Made by a program: the position numbers and the translations under genes. Shown here piece by piece: positions 38,675 through 51,300 of a stretch of 64,000 nucleotides of DNA. The notes beneath the pieces are model-generated. The model saw nothing but the letters and a program-made list of their open reading frames with translations. It searched no databases and was not told the origin of the DNA. The first letter of the stretch is position 1. Each line of letters begins with the position of its first letter. Source of the stretch: Tragulus kanchil (taxonomy: Eukaryota; Chordata; Mammalia; Artiodactyla; Tragulidae); the NCBI GenBank assembly GCA_022376925.1, contig JAIOJX010000031.1:140448854-140512853 (forward strand), in the 5' to 3' direction.

Positions 38675-40697
38675 GTCTTGGGGGCTGGGTGGGCTAGTGG
38701 TAGGTTTGATGCCTCACGCGAAACTGGAATAGGTGGGACTAAATCACAAGAACTTGCTGTCCTAAAGGAATCTCACAGTGAAAACTGGTAAGGGCGTCTT
38801 ACTTAAATTGCCTTTTTCACTCACCAATTCTTTCTCTCAGTATGCTGAAATCTATCCCCTTAAAACGAGGAGTGGGGCTTCCCTGGTGGTCCAGTGGGTA
38901 AGGACACCGCCTTGCAGTGCAGGGGGCTCCGGTTTGATCCCTGGCCTGGGAAGATGCCACGTGCCGTGGAGCGGCTGGACTGATGTGTCCAACTACTGAG
39001 CCGGAGCTCTGGGGCGCATGCGCCCAGAGCCGGTGCTCTGCGGCAGGAGAGGCCATCGTGGTGGGAGGCCCACAGGAGCCAAAGAACAGAGATGTAAATA
39101 AATGAAAGACCAATAGAAGTGGCCAAACATAAAAAACAACAAAAAACGAGGCGTGACCAGGGCTCGCATGGGAAGTCACCAAGGCTCTCACTGCTCTAGT
39201 AAAGACATGTGTCCGCGTGTAGGGGCTCTCTGAGGGGACATACTTCTGCCCTTGCCATATACGAATTACTTTTCTTCCTCTGGCAAAGAAATCCCAATAG
39301 GGAGTTTAAAAAATAATTGGTTACCATTTATGTTTTTTCCCACTGTGCTCAGATATGAATATTAAAGTTTTGAGTTTCTGACATTCAGATCATAGTGTAT
39401 AACTGACCATAAAGATCACTTAGTTATTTTTTATAAATTCATTTTCCAATTACCAAGTTATTTCTTCACAGGTGTTATCTTGCTTTATGACAAGTCAAGT
39501 ATCTTTCCTAACACTGACCTCTATGGGTCAGGGACCTGCTTCAAATTCTACTAAACAGTAGCTACTGAAATGAAGTTTTCTGATTTACTAATGAAGCAGG
39601 AATTCTAGCCGGAAGTCACCTAAGAACGCCCCTGAAATTATACAGAAAACCTTGCATACGTGAGGCTTCAAAAGGTGTACAGCACTGCAGACAGGTGACG
39701 GCGCAGCCTGAGGCGGAGGGCGGTGGGGGGCGAGCGGGCAGGGAGGGGCCGGGCGCCCAGCCTGCTGCTGACCGGGGCTGTCTTGGGGGCTGGGTGGGCT
39801 AGTGGTAGGTTTGATGCCTCACGCGAAACTGGAATAGGTGGGACTAAATCACAAGAACTTGCTGTCCTAAAGGAATCTCACAGTGAAAACTGGTAAGGGC
39901 GTCTTACTTAAATTGCCTTTTTCACTCACCAATTCTTTCTCTCAGTATGCTGAAATCTATCCCCTTAAAACGAGGAGTGGGGCTTCCCTGGTGGTCCAGT
40001 GGGTAAGGACACCGCCTTGCAGTGCAGGGGGCTCCGGTTTGATCCCTGGCCTGGGAAGATGCCACGTGCCGTGGAGCGGCTGGACTGATGTGTCCAACTA
40101 CTGAGCCGGAGCTCTGGGGCGCATGCGCCCAGAGCCGGTGCTCTGCGGCAGGAGAGGCCATCGTGGTGGGAGGCCCACAGGAGCCAAAGAACAGAGATGT
40201 AAATAAATGAAAGACCAATAGAAGTGGCCAAACATAAAAAACAACAAAAAACGAGGCGTGACCAGGGCTCGCATGGGAAGTCACCAAGGCTCTCACTGCT
40301 CTAGTAAAGACATGTGTCCGCGTGTAGGGGCTCTCTGAGGGGACATACTTCTGCCCTTGCCATATACGAATTACTTTTCTTCCTCTGGCAAAGAAATCCC
40401 AATAGGGAGTTTAAAAAATAATTGGTTACCATTTATGTTTTTTCCCACTGTGCTCAGATATGAATATTAAAGTTTTGAGTTTCTGACATTCAGATCATAG
40501 TGTATAACTGACCATAAAGATCACTTAGTTATTTTTTATAAATTCATTTTCCAATTACCAAGTTATTTCTTCACAGGTGTTATCTTGCTTTATGACAAGT
40601 CAAGTATCTTTCCTAACACTGACCTCTATGGGTCAGGGACCTGCTTCAAATTTCTACTAAACAGTAGCTACTGATACTAGTGAAGTTTTCTGATTTA
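38490..40697. repeat. Tandem duplication D14: 38490-39594 repeated at 39595-40697
   Basis: Offset 1,105 bp, with a CHR SINE in each copy. Its start overlaps D13. Confidence 0.93.
38876..39125 (+). repeat. CHR-type tRNA SINE, copied at 39981-40230
   Basis: GGGCTTCCCTGGTGGTCCAG head, GGTTTGATCCCTGGCCTGGG B-box region, and ACCAATAGAAGTGGCC near the tail. Confidence 0.85.
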
Positions 40698-40977
40698 CTT
40701 ATGAAGGAAATTTCCTAACAGAAAATATCATTAACCACTGTACACACTGTGCATATGTATGGGACTATGCTTTGAGAAAGTACATGCACACAACTAGGGG
40801 TTATTCTGTATACTGAATATTTATAGCTCTGTAACATTTGTTTCAAAATGTTATATTTCGTTTTTATAAAGTATCAGTGTTTGGCTTTTGTTTAGCTTTT
40901 CATAGATAAAATTAGCGATCTGGAAAACCTGAATGTCCTGGAATGCTTTGAATTTGTCTTCTTGGTCTTTGGAAACC

Positions 40978-41187
40978 AGGGCTTCCTAGTGGCTCAGATG
41001 CTGAAGAATCTGCTTGCAGTGTGGGAGACCTGGGTTTGATCCCTGCGTCGGGAAGATCCCCTGGAGGAGGGCATGGCAACCCACTCCAGTGTTCTCGCCT
41101 GGAGGATCCCATAGACAGAGGAGCCTGGCGGGCTGCGATCCGTGGGGTTGCAAAGTGCTGGACACAACTGAACGACTAACACTTAGC
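40978..41187 (+). repeat. Bov-tA SINE
   Basis: Complete element from AGGGCTTCCTAGTGGCTCAG through GGCAACCCACTCCAGTGTTC to CTGAACGACTAACACTTA. Not duplicated. Confidence 0.9.
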
Positions 41188-41189
41188 TA

Positions 41190-42300
41190 GGCAGTTACTG
41201 CCTGAATTACATTTAAGAGACAAACTCTAAAAAGACTTGATAAATACATGTTTGAACTGATTCTTTAATTCTTTTGGCATATGCTTCCAGGTATGTTTTT
41301 GAAAGAGGAGGTAACCTTAACTCTTTTGAGATTAAATTTTCCTTCACTCTACTTGTTAAATGTTAATTTTCAAAGTCAAGAAAACACTAGAATAGCTTCT
41401 TGCCTGGGTATTTTACAGAAGGGCTCCCTACAGTCTGAGTAGGGTCTGAAGCCTAATTTGTTCCCTAAACTAGGCTGCAGTCTAGCGCCTGGTTATAGCC
41501 TAAGAGCATATAGCATCTCCCACTTAACCAAACTGCTCAGGAAGTTCAAGTAAAAGCAGATGAGACTGAGTCTGCGGGCACAGCGGAGGCACAGGTGACC
41601 TGTGGAAACAAGTAAGTAGAAACGTCAACCTTCCTCTAAGCTGGGAGATTTCCTTATACATTTGTGGATGATTCCGTTTGTATCCTGTTTGGCGTGTCCT
41701 TTTATTACTGTGGCAAAATCCCACTACAAATGGCAAAACAAACCAAAAAGGAACAAGTTAGTGCTATGAAACGCCTGATCTATATTTTTTTGTTTTACTT
41801 TGCTGGTGGGAAGCCCCTGATCCACGTAAGGACGTCATCCCAGCAGGTATACAAGGGACACACTAGTAAACTCTCTAAAGTTACGTTTGTTTTCATGGTG
41901 TAACACTGGAAAATCTCACTGGAGGGACACTCAAAGACGAGTTTCTCAGTCGTGGTCTGGCCTGTGAGACACAAGGAAGCAGCACGATCCCTGCCCTAGC
42001 CAGGGCTCTGCCCAGGTCCACGCCCACCCACCTTCCGCTCGGCATGCCAACAGCTCAGAATCCTTCCTTCCTTCCTCACAAGGACACCTTAAAGCCTCAA
42101 ATTGCAATCTGGTGAGTCGGGAACTGTAAGTCTGGCTACAATTTCCTTCATGAGAAGTAAGACAGCTGTGGGGAAATGAGGCACTTCAGTGATTCGGGGA
42201 CCTTCTTCTCATGGATGGTCAGGAGAAAGGCTGCTCTATCCTCCCAGCGTTTCTCCGTCCACCCCGGGGAAAGGCGAAGGGCACCTGAGCGGACACCACA
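41190..42300. other. Intergenic stretch between converging genes
   Basis: AT-rich, not duplicated, with no coding pattern on either strand and no repeat I can name. It lies between the Bov-tA at 40978-41187 and the BRD7 3' end. Confidence 0.6.
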
Positions 42301-42304
42301 ACAC

Positions 42305-45300
42305 GGCTCGTAGTCCAGGCTCAGCTTTATTACCTAATACGAGTCCAATCTCTGGAACGTTAAAATTAACTGTTCCAAAGTTTAATTAAAAACACAATTT
42401 ACAAATATTTAATATCTTCTGAAAAGCATTTCCAAGTTAAGGATGAAAAAATATATACATAATATATAATCAAATACCAGTCAGCTTCAAACACCATCAG
42501 GTCCACACTCAGTAACATCAGTCTTTCTAGGTTCTTCAAAATCTGAAAGAAAAAAAAACCCCTCAACTTAGCACTTTCTTTCTTTTTAATTAAAATAGGG
42601 ATGTGAAAGCAAAAAAGAGTAACTGCTGACAGCCCGTTTACTATGTTCAAGGTTAAAGACTAGCTTTTTTTTCTCTTGGCAAACGGGTGAGGGCTTTCTT
42701 ACTCCTCAGCCGAGATGGAAAGACGGCGCGCCTCGCTCGCACGCGCGCCAGGGAGCCCGCGCCTCTCAGGCGTCACTGGAGGCGGCTCATGCTCCCCAGC
42801 CCCCGGGCGCCAGACACAGGCACGTACCTTCAGTTAAATCCACAAAGCTGCTCTCCACGGCCGGGGAGGGGATGGAAATCCCCATTGCTTTCCGGACTCC
42901 GTAGGTGCTTACAATGTCACCTGGAGCTACTTGCTGGGCAAGTTCTTTAAGGTTATTGGTCACTTGTTCAGCTGGGGAAAAAGAGAAAAACCAACATCAA
43001 GAGACTTCAAGGCACTAAAATGTGATTCCCTCAGATAACTTAAAAAACCCCAAGCCAATACATATGTAAATGCAGGAAACAAACGGTCCGTGGCGTTCAC
43101 GCCAGTGCAACTCCAGAGCGGCCTCACTACTGAGAAACGGAGTCCCTCGGAGCACCCTGCTCCTCCCGCCAGCGGCACCACATACCCAGATGCATTTCTC
43201 TGTACGACGGACCCAAGAGGCAGATCATGTTGGGAGGAGGCCGGGTGCTCAGGCGCTCATTCTGGGCCTCTTGGAGCTCCCTGAGCAGTCTGGTGGTCTC
43301 ATCAAGCTTCCTCTGGAACACTTCAGCCTCTGTAAGAAAAGTAACTCAGCGAGGACAACATGGATATTCTTGTACTTGATCGTGTGCAATGAACTGAGTG
43401 TTGTGCCCTGGGCTTTTGCCACTTACTGGTTAGTCTTCTCTCCTCAAAGGAGAAATCCCCCCCAAACGAAACCAGCACCAGAGACACGCCTGGCTCTTCC
43501 CGGAGGCATGGCCAGCCACGATGCTCCCGGCGTGAATGGCCACGCTCACCTGTGCTGCCATGACCCTCCACCCTGCCTGCCTGGGTCAGGAAGTGCTTCC
43601 TCCAAGTTCTCCAACTCACCTTCAGAGTCAAAGACTTCAACCGGAGCTCCCAGGCTGGTCACTGCCTTCAGCGCGGTGAGCCTGTCTTGATCACTGGAGT
43701 CTAAACGCCCTGTTGCCTCCATTTCTGTAACCTGCTTTGCGAGAAAATTATCTGAGCCTGCTGAGCCCTGACAGTGCTAGAATGAGAGGTTAGTAAGATG
43801 GCTTGTGATCGTAAGCCGAGTAACTCCATGACATGGACTTATAATTCTGATGCCCACACAAACGTTTAGAATGCCATTCCTAAAGCCTGGTGGAATGGAA
43901 GCATCCCTGAAGTCAGGTCTCTCGGTGCTGGCACGGTGTGCCTAGAGCAGTCTGCCTCACTGGTTTCGTCGCCACCCTGATGAGTCAGAAGCCTGGCCCG
44001 GCTGCCCGGCAGCGCCGAGGCACACAGGCAGCGGCTCTGCCTGCACGCTGAGGCAGGACTTGAACGTAAGACACTTCACGGGTCTTCTCCGGGCCTCAGA
44101 GCCACGCTGTTAGTAATGCATGGGAGAAATGACATCCCCAAAGGGGCAGTTTTATTTTTGGAATCCTAAGACTCAGAGTTTCCATAACCCCGACATGAGT
44201 TTTCAGGAAAAGCTCAACCCGGACAATGATAACCAAGGCAACGGTTCCATCTCTGCTCTGGTTCTGCGCCCTGAGCGCGGACTGCACGTCTCCACCGACG
44301 CACGGGCCATGTGTGTGTGGCAGAGAACCGGACCAGTGCATACTCGGGGCCGCTGTTTCAGCCAGGCCCTTACAACTCTGCTCAATACACTTCTTACCCA
44401 GCTCTCCTTCCCACTTGCAGGAGCTCCTTCATTCTTGCCTGTTCACTAAGTCCATGACCTTGCTTGGCTCCTCTTTCTTGGAAAATGACATGACTTTTTA
44501 AGCACTATCTGTATTTGCATCTATCTTTACTTGATCTCACCATCTTCAAGTTTTCTTTCCCATCAAAGGGCTGAAATCTCTCTGATCTTTAACGTCCCAG
44601 TTTTCCTCTAGTCATTTACTCACGGCACTGCTATCTTGTCCCATCATTTGCCTGACACTGCTCTGATGAAGGTTATAAATGGCACCTGCTGGTCTGCTCT
44701 CGCTGGCTGTGTGTGGCCTCGGACACTGCAGGACTGGTTTTCCCACCGTAACTACTGGTCTCTCCAAGGTTCTTTGCCCTTCTGTCTGTATGTTCTACCT
44801 GGACAATCTCATTCACTTAACACCTACACTTAATTCTACCTGACATTCACGACTTGTAGATTGACACACTTCTGGTGATGTCCCTAAACACACTCACCAA
44901 CCCTGAAACCAGATGGAGCTGCTTTCCCTGCTAAAAGCGTCCTCCTTTCTCATGTACGTCCAACATGAGCTAACAGTACCGATATCTAACTCATGCATCA
45001 GGGCTTATCGGTTTTAGTTCTACTGTATTTCTCTTCAGTGTACATCTTTATTCTCTTCAATTATGCTGTTACCTAAGCAAAAAACCAACGGGCTGAGTCC
45101 CAGAGCTTTTCACGGATGCCCTCTCTCTAGCCCCAGCCTCCCCCACGTTTTGTCACACTGGTCTACCTTTGAGGGGGAAAGCTCCTCCTGTTAGCCCGCA
45201 GATGTGCCCCGCCTGGTCCTCAGCGCCTTCCCCCCGCCCTCCCGGTGCCCGTGGCCACTCACTCTGGGTGCTCTCTTGCCCTGCCTGCTCAGACTGTCAT

Positions 45301-48300
45301 CACACACACAGCTCCACCCGCCTCAGAGGCCTGGCCCTATGCTGGGGGCACCCAGCTCATCTGAAGCCCTCTGTGAGGCTCTCAGCAGCGGTCCACAGCG
45401 GCCGGCTGCTCCTGCCTGCGCTCCCACTGCCGGCACGCTGCCGCTCGACAGTCGCTGGCTCTGGCCCCTGTGGACACGCTATCTGCCACACTTGCGGCTA
45501 CTATGTTCTCCTCTGGCAAAGACAGTCCTCGGACTTTAGGAGATACTTAATAAATATTGTGCTTCTAAAATGAAAGCTCTATCATTTTAGGCTTTTTAGT
45601 GTATCTGTTATCTAAATGTTTCTTAGAAAAGAAAGAAAACGTAGTCACCTCCATTTCTTTTGCTGTCTCAAGTGTCCTAGTCTGGCCTTCGTCTTCAGGA
45701 GATGACTATAAGGATAAAGAAAAACACTCTATTAAAGAAAAAAATCAAGAATTTCATGGCAAAAGATTAAGAATATGGATTATTAAAATACACCTGCTGG
45801 TCTGCCCCGCTGGCTGTGTGTGGCCTCGGACACTGCAGGACTGGTTTTCCCACCGTAACTACTGGTCTCTCCAAGGTTCTTTGCCCTTCTGTCTGTATGT
45901 TCTACCTGGACAATCTCATTCACTTAACACCTACACTTAATTCTACCTGACATTCACGACTTGTAGATTGACACACTTCTGGTGATGTCCCTAAACACAC
46001 TCACCAACCCTGAAACCAGATGGAGCTGCTTTCCCTGCTAAAAGCGTCCTCCTTTCTCATGTACGTCCAACATGAGCTAACAGTACCGATATCTAACTCA
46101 TGCATCAGGGCTTATCGGTTTTAGTTCTACTGTATTTCTCTTCAGTGTACATCTTTATTCTCTTCAATTATGCTGTTACCTAAGCAAAAAACCAACGGGC
46201 TGAGTCCCAGAGCTTTTCACGGATGCCCTCTCTCTAGCCCCAGCCTCCCCCACGTTTTGTCACACTGGTCTACCTTTGAGGGGGAAAGCTCCTCCTGTTA
46301 GCCCGCAGATGTGCCCCGCCGTTGGTCCTCAGCGCCTTCCCCCCGCCCTCCCGGTGCCCGTGGCCACTCACTCTGGGTGCTCTCTTGCCCTGCCTGCTCA
46401 GACTGTCATCACACACACAGCTCCACCCGCCTCAGAGGCCTGGCCCTATGCTGGGGGCACCCAGCTCATCTGAAGCCCCTCTGTGAGGCTCTCAGCAGCG
46501 GTCCACAGCGGCCGGCTGCTCCTGCCTGCGCTCCCACTGCCGGCACGCTGCCGCTCGACAGTCGCTGGCTCTGGCCCCTGTGGACACGCTATCTGCCACA
46601 CTTGCGGCTACTATGTTCTCCTCTGGCAAAGACAGTCCTCGGACTTTAGGAGATACTTAATAAATATTGTGCTTCTAAAATGAAAGCTCTATCATTTTAG
46701 GCTTTTTAGTGTATCTGTTATCTAAATGTTTCTTAGAAAAGAAAGAAAACGTAGTCACCTCCATTTCTTTTGCTGTCTCAAGTGTCCTAGTCTGGCCTTC
46801 GTCTTCAGGAGATGACTATAAGGATAAAGAAAAACACTCTATTAAAGAAAAAAATCAAGAATTTCATGGCAAGATAAAAAGATTAAGAATATGGATTATT
46901 AAAATATGCTTTTTTAAAACCAAAAATAAATTGGATACAGTTCCTAGCATCTGAGAGTAGTTTGAGTCCAGAGTACCTATAACTGATGGCCTCAGGATTG
47001 ACCCATCAAGAAGCAACACATGGGTTTAAGAAGGTGCTTGGCAAACAGCATACAGGGGCCTAAATAAATGGGGTCGGCCTGTTTTCAGCAGCAGGTGGCT
47101 ACAATCTGACAAACAAAAGACAGGAGAACTCCAGGCCTTACTCAGCACGAAAAGAGGCAATATTCCCAACAGCAGTGGATGTGTGCAAAATATTCAGATG
47201 CTACACAGACCGTGAGAACGTCCCGCAGCCCTAGTCTTCAGGGACAATGTCTTACAAACATAACACACATCATGCGCCAAAATCAACGGTGACCTTTTCT
47301 TGTAAGCTTATTATGTTATTTATTTAACTGATCCCCAGTTTTAAAAATATTATAACCACTGTATTCCCCACATATAACTTCTACCTTATTTCTAGAATAA
47401 ATCTGGAGAAGAGGAACTGCTGGATTGAAGGCAGAGAAATTTTAAGTCTGAAATAGACTGTTGTATCAACCAAATGACAATAAGCAATTTTAGTTCAAGA
47501 CTTTCCACTAACTCAGAGTAACTGACGGGAAGCGCACAGTGAGTGTTTCTGAGCTGACGTGGGGCCGAGTGCTTTCAGGCCACGTGAAGAAAGCAGGCTG
47601 GCTGCTAAGACAAGAGGCTGAACTGCGGTTCTCGCTGAACGTCCGGTGCTGACTTGGCTTTGCCGACAGGCCACCCAGGGCCCAGCAGCCACGGGTCCAG
47701 CGAGGGCCGAGGCTAAGGGGACCACGGTCAGAGTCACCAGGAAGCGTCGTGACCCCGGAGACACAGGGCTCCTCTAGCTACGGTGACATGGACACTCTGG
47801 AGATCAACTCTCCTCTCCTCTGGAGACCATTCTCTGGTGCTCATCTTTGAGCCAAGTCTCTGAATTATCCCAGATTATGAACTGCGTCCAACTGGACTGG
47901 GCTAGTTTACAAGTGCTAACAAAGACAGCAGTGAGGAAGCTTTCCACTTTCTCACTGGAGGCCCCACCACTGTGTTACTGCTACACAATAAGGAAAAGGA
48001 CATTCCCTATCATTTTAGTCAACTCAGGGTCAAGCTGGTGAGCAAGACTTCCTTTTTTGGTTCGAGAACATAGCATGAGCTGACTTCTGAGTTGTAACCC
48101 CATTTTTGATTTCTCCGTTTCCAGGATGAGGAGATCATGACAATCAGCTGGCCCTCCCAGATCCTGGAGGCCGAGTTCCTCGTTTCTGTTCCCCGTCCTC
48201 CACCCAGGGCTCCACCCGGGCTGGGCTGGCTCTCCAGTGGAGCGGAGTTCAGCTGCCACGCGGCTAATCCCATGGTTTCGTAACACTGGTGACTCACTCG

Positions 48301-51300
48301 AGAGCCAATGATAAACCACCAGCGTTCTTACCGTCTCTGACTCCTGCAGGGTTCTAGAATGTCCTCCTTTCGTTAGAACATCCAGTAAACTGTCTGCCAT
48401 AACATATGGATAATCTTGGCATGTGGCCAAAAACTCATGGACACTGAAAGACAGAGGCGAGGACAGTCACTCGCACGCCGCTCCTCACGCTGCTGCCCTC
48501 CTCCGGCCCCGGTGGACGGTGTCCTCAGATGCCCCACGAGGAACTCTCCATCCAGGCAGAACGCGGCACTGGCACATTTACCAGCACTACATGTATCATA
48601 CTGAGAGAATTAAACAGTACAAGAACACCATGAGAGGGAAATGCTCCTGGGGAGAAACCAGACTCAGTGACAGTGGGGACGCGGGCTGAGTCCACGGACT
48701 TCTTTGCTTCTCTCCTTCCTTCTTCCCCAAGGTGATCGCATTCGCCTCAGCGCTCTCGTTTTTTACTAACCACTCTCAGAGCTACACCTCCAGCTGGGAC
48801 CACACTCTGGACAGCTCCTTTAGGAGGTCAAACGGGCTCAAAATGTCCAGAACGGCACTGCTGGACCGTCCTCCTGAAGTGGTCCTTCTAAACGCTTCCC
48901 TCTTGGTGAACAGCAACGCCACCCTTCCAGGCTTGGTCTAAAACCCTGGCGCGCTCCCCGCCTGTGCTCGCTCAGACCCCACCGCCACTACGTCCAGACG
49001 CGCTCCGGGCTGACGACACTGATCCCCCTCAGCCCCCCATCCTCCCCCCACGGTTCAGTTCTCCTCTGGATGAGGACAGCAGATCCCGTGTCTTCCCTTG
49101 ACCCCTCCGGCCTGCCTTCCCCTCGGCAGCCACGACGATCCTTTTACAGTCAGAAGCCAGACCCAGTCTCTGCTCTGCTCCAGAGCCGCCAGTGTCTTCC
49201 CATCACACCTAGACTGACACCCCGAGTCTTCAGAAGGCTCTGCGCCCACCGGCCCTGTCCCCCGCTCTCCTCCTGGTCTTTGAGTGGTCCAGGCATGCCC
49301 ACCTCGGGGCCTCTGCACAGCTCTTCCTCTGGCGGAATGTTCTTTCAGACGGCGGCAGCGTTCCCCCTCTGCTGCCTGCAGCCTTTGCCCCGGGTCCCCT
49401 CGGCAGAGCCTTCCCTGCCTACTCGAGACGGCCCTCCTGTCCCCATCCGAGCACTCGCTCGCCACCTTCCTTTCCTTCAAAACCTGGCACCACCCCGGGC
49501 GGCTTTTAGTCCCGTCTCTTTCTGGAGCACTACATGTATCATACTGAGAAGAATTAAACAGTCACTGCACGCCGCCTCACGCTGCTGCCCTCCTCCGGCC
49601 CCGGTGGACGGTGTCCTCAGATGCCCCACGAGGAACTCTCCATCCAGGCAGAACGCGGCACTGGCACATTTACCAGCACTACATGTATCATACTGAGAGA
49701 ATTAAACAGTACAAGAACACCATGAGAGGGAAATGCTCCTGGGGAGAAACCAGACTCAGTGACAGTGGGGACGCGGGCTGAGTCCACGGACTTCTTTGCT
49801 TCTCTCCTTCCTTCTTCCCCAAGGTGATCGCATTCGCCTCAGCGCTCTCGTTTTTTACTAACCACTCTCAGAGCTACACCTCCAGCTGGGACCACACTCT
49901 GGACAGCTCCTTTAGGAGGTCAAACGGGCTCAAAATGTCCAGAACGGCACTGCTGGACCGTCCTCCTGAAGTGGTCCTTCTAAACGCTTCCCCTCTTGGT
50001 GAACAGCAACGCCACCCTTCCAGGCTTGGTCTAAAACCCTGGCGCGCTCCCCGCCTGTGCTCGCTCAGACCCCACCGCCACTACGTCCAGACGCGCTCCG
50101 GGCTGACGACACTGATCCCCCTCAGCCCCCCATCCTCCCCCCACGGTTCAGTTCTCCTCTGGATGAGGACAGCAGATCCCGTGTCTTCCCTTGACCCCTC
50201 CGGCCTGCCTTCCCCTCGGCAGCCACGACGATCCTTTTACAGTCAGAAGCCAGACCCAGTCTCTGCTCTGCTCCAGAGCCGCCAGTGTCTTCCCATCACA
50301 CCTAGACTGACACCCCGAGTCTTCAGAAGGCTCTGCGCCCACCGGCCCTGTCCCCCGCTCTCCTCCTGGTCTTTGAGTGGTCCAGGCATGCCCACCTCGG
50401 GGCCTCTGCACAGCTCTTCCTCTGGCGGGAATGTTCTTTCAGACGGCGGCAGCGTTCCCTCTCTGCTGCCTGCAGCCTTTGCCCCGGGTCCACTCGGCAG
50501 AGCCTTCCCTGCCTACTCGAGACGGCCCTCCTGTCCCCATCCGAGCACTCGCTCGCCACCTTCCTTTCCTTCAAAACCTGGCACCACCCGCCAGGAGGGC
50601 ACGGGCCTGTGTTGGAACTGTCTCCCCAGGATCTAATGCCGAGAAAACACGGCAGGAGCAATGCCTGGATGCACCACTGAGAAAGGATTTACTCAAGCTG
50701 GTGAGCAGAGGCCTACACTTCACAAACAGCTGGGTCTTCAGCTGCAGTCACTGGTCTGGGGAGACTGCCTCCACCGTACACACAGAACAGGGACGAATCC
50801 CGCTTCCTCAGAACACCCGGAGATGCACGCATCGATCGAGGCAAAGTCTTCCACGCGACGGACGTTCACAAGGTGCCGGTGCCACAAGGAACGACCTGCA
50901 CTCAGCCCGCCCCGAGCCAGAATGCCAGCGAAGCAGGACGGCATCTCATTATGCTAACGGGGGCAAAGTGCCCAGCAAGCTGCACAAGGACACAACGCAG
51001 TCTTCCCATAGAAACACGTCACAAGGCCGCCAGCAGTCTACGAGGGCCTGACGGGTCACACAGGCTTGGAGGTGGGCGGCTCAGGAACTCAACCAGGGCC
51101 TGCCTCGCATCTTAGGGGAAATGTGTGGCGGCCTCCCAGACTCCTCAAATCTGGACGACTCCCCGCCGCCCACTCACTCACAGTGAAGCGGGCGGCACAT
51201 CGACACGGCACCATGGCCTCATACGGCCATAAAGCAGGTGCACACTGATGTTTTAAAGCAACAAGCGCATAAATTTTAGGAAGTCAACGTACAAAGCATC

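Larger units (their letters stand above)
36129..40885 (+). other. ADCY7 3'-UTR and downstream region (end uncertain)
   Basis: Non-coding sequence after the stop, containing two duplications and two copies of a CHR SINE. AATAAA occurs only inside the SINEs (about 39094 and 40200). ATTAAA occurs at about 39361 and 40466, and TATAAA at about 40865 is followed by a GT-rich run. Any of these could be the cleavage signal; I cannot choose. Confidence 0.45.
44682..46898. repeat. Tandem duplication D15: 44682-45788 repeated at 45791-46898
   Basis: Offset about 1,107-1,110 bp. Duplicates the 19-codon BRD7 exon. Confidence 0.93.

Noticed and set aside
39090..39097. AATAAA as the ADCY7 poly(A) signal
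   Set aside because: It lies in the A-rich tail of a CHR SINE. Possible but not better supported than the variant hexamers, so not called.
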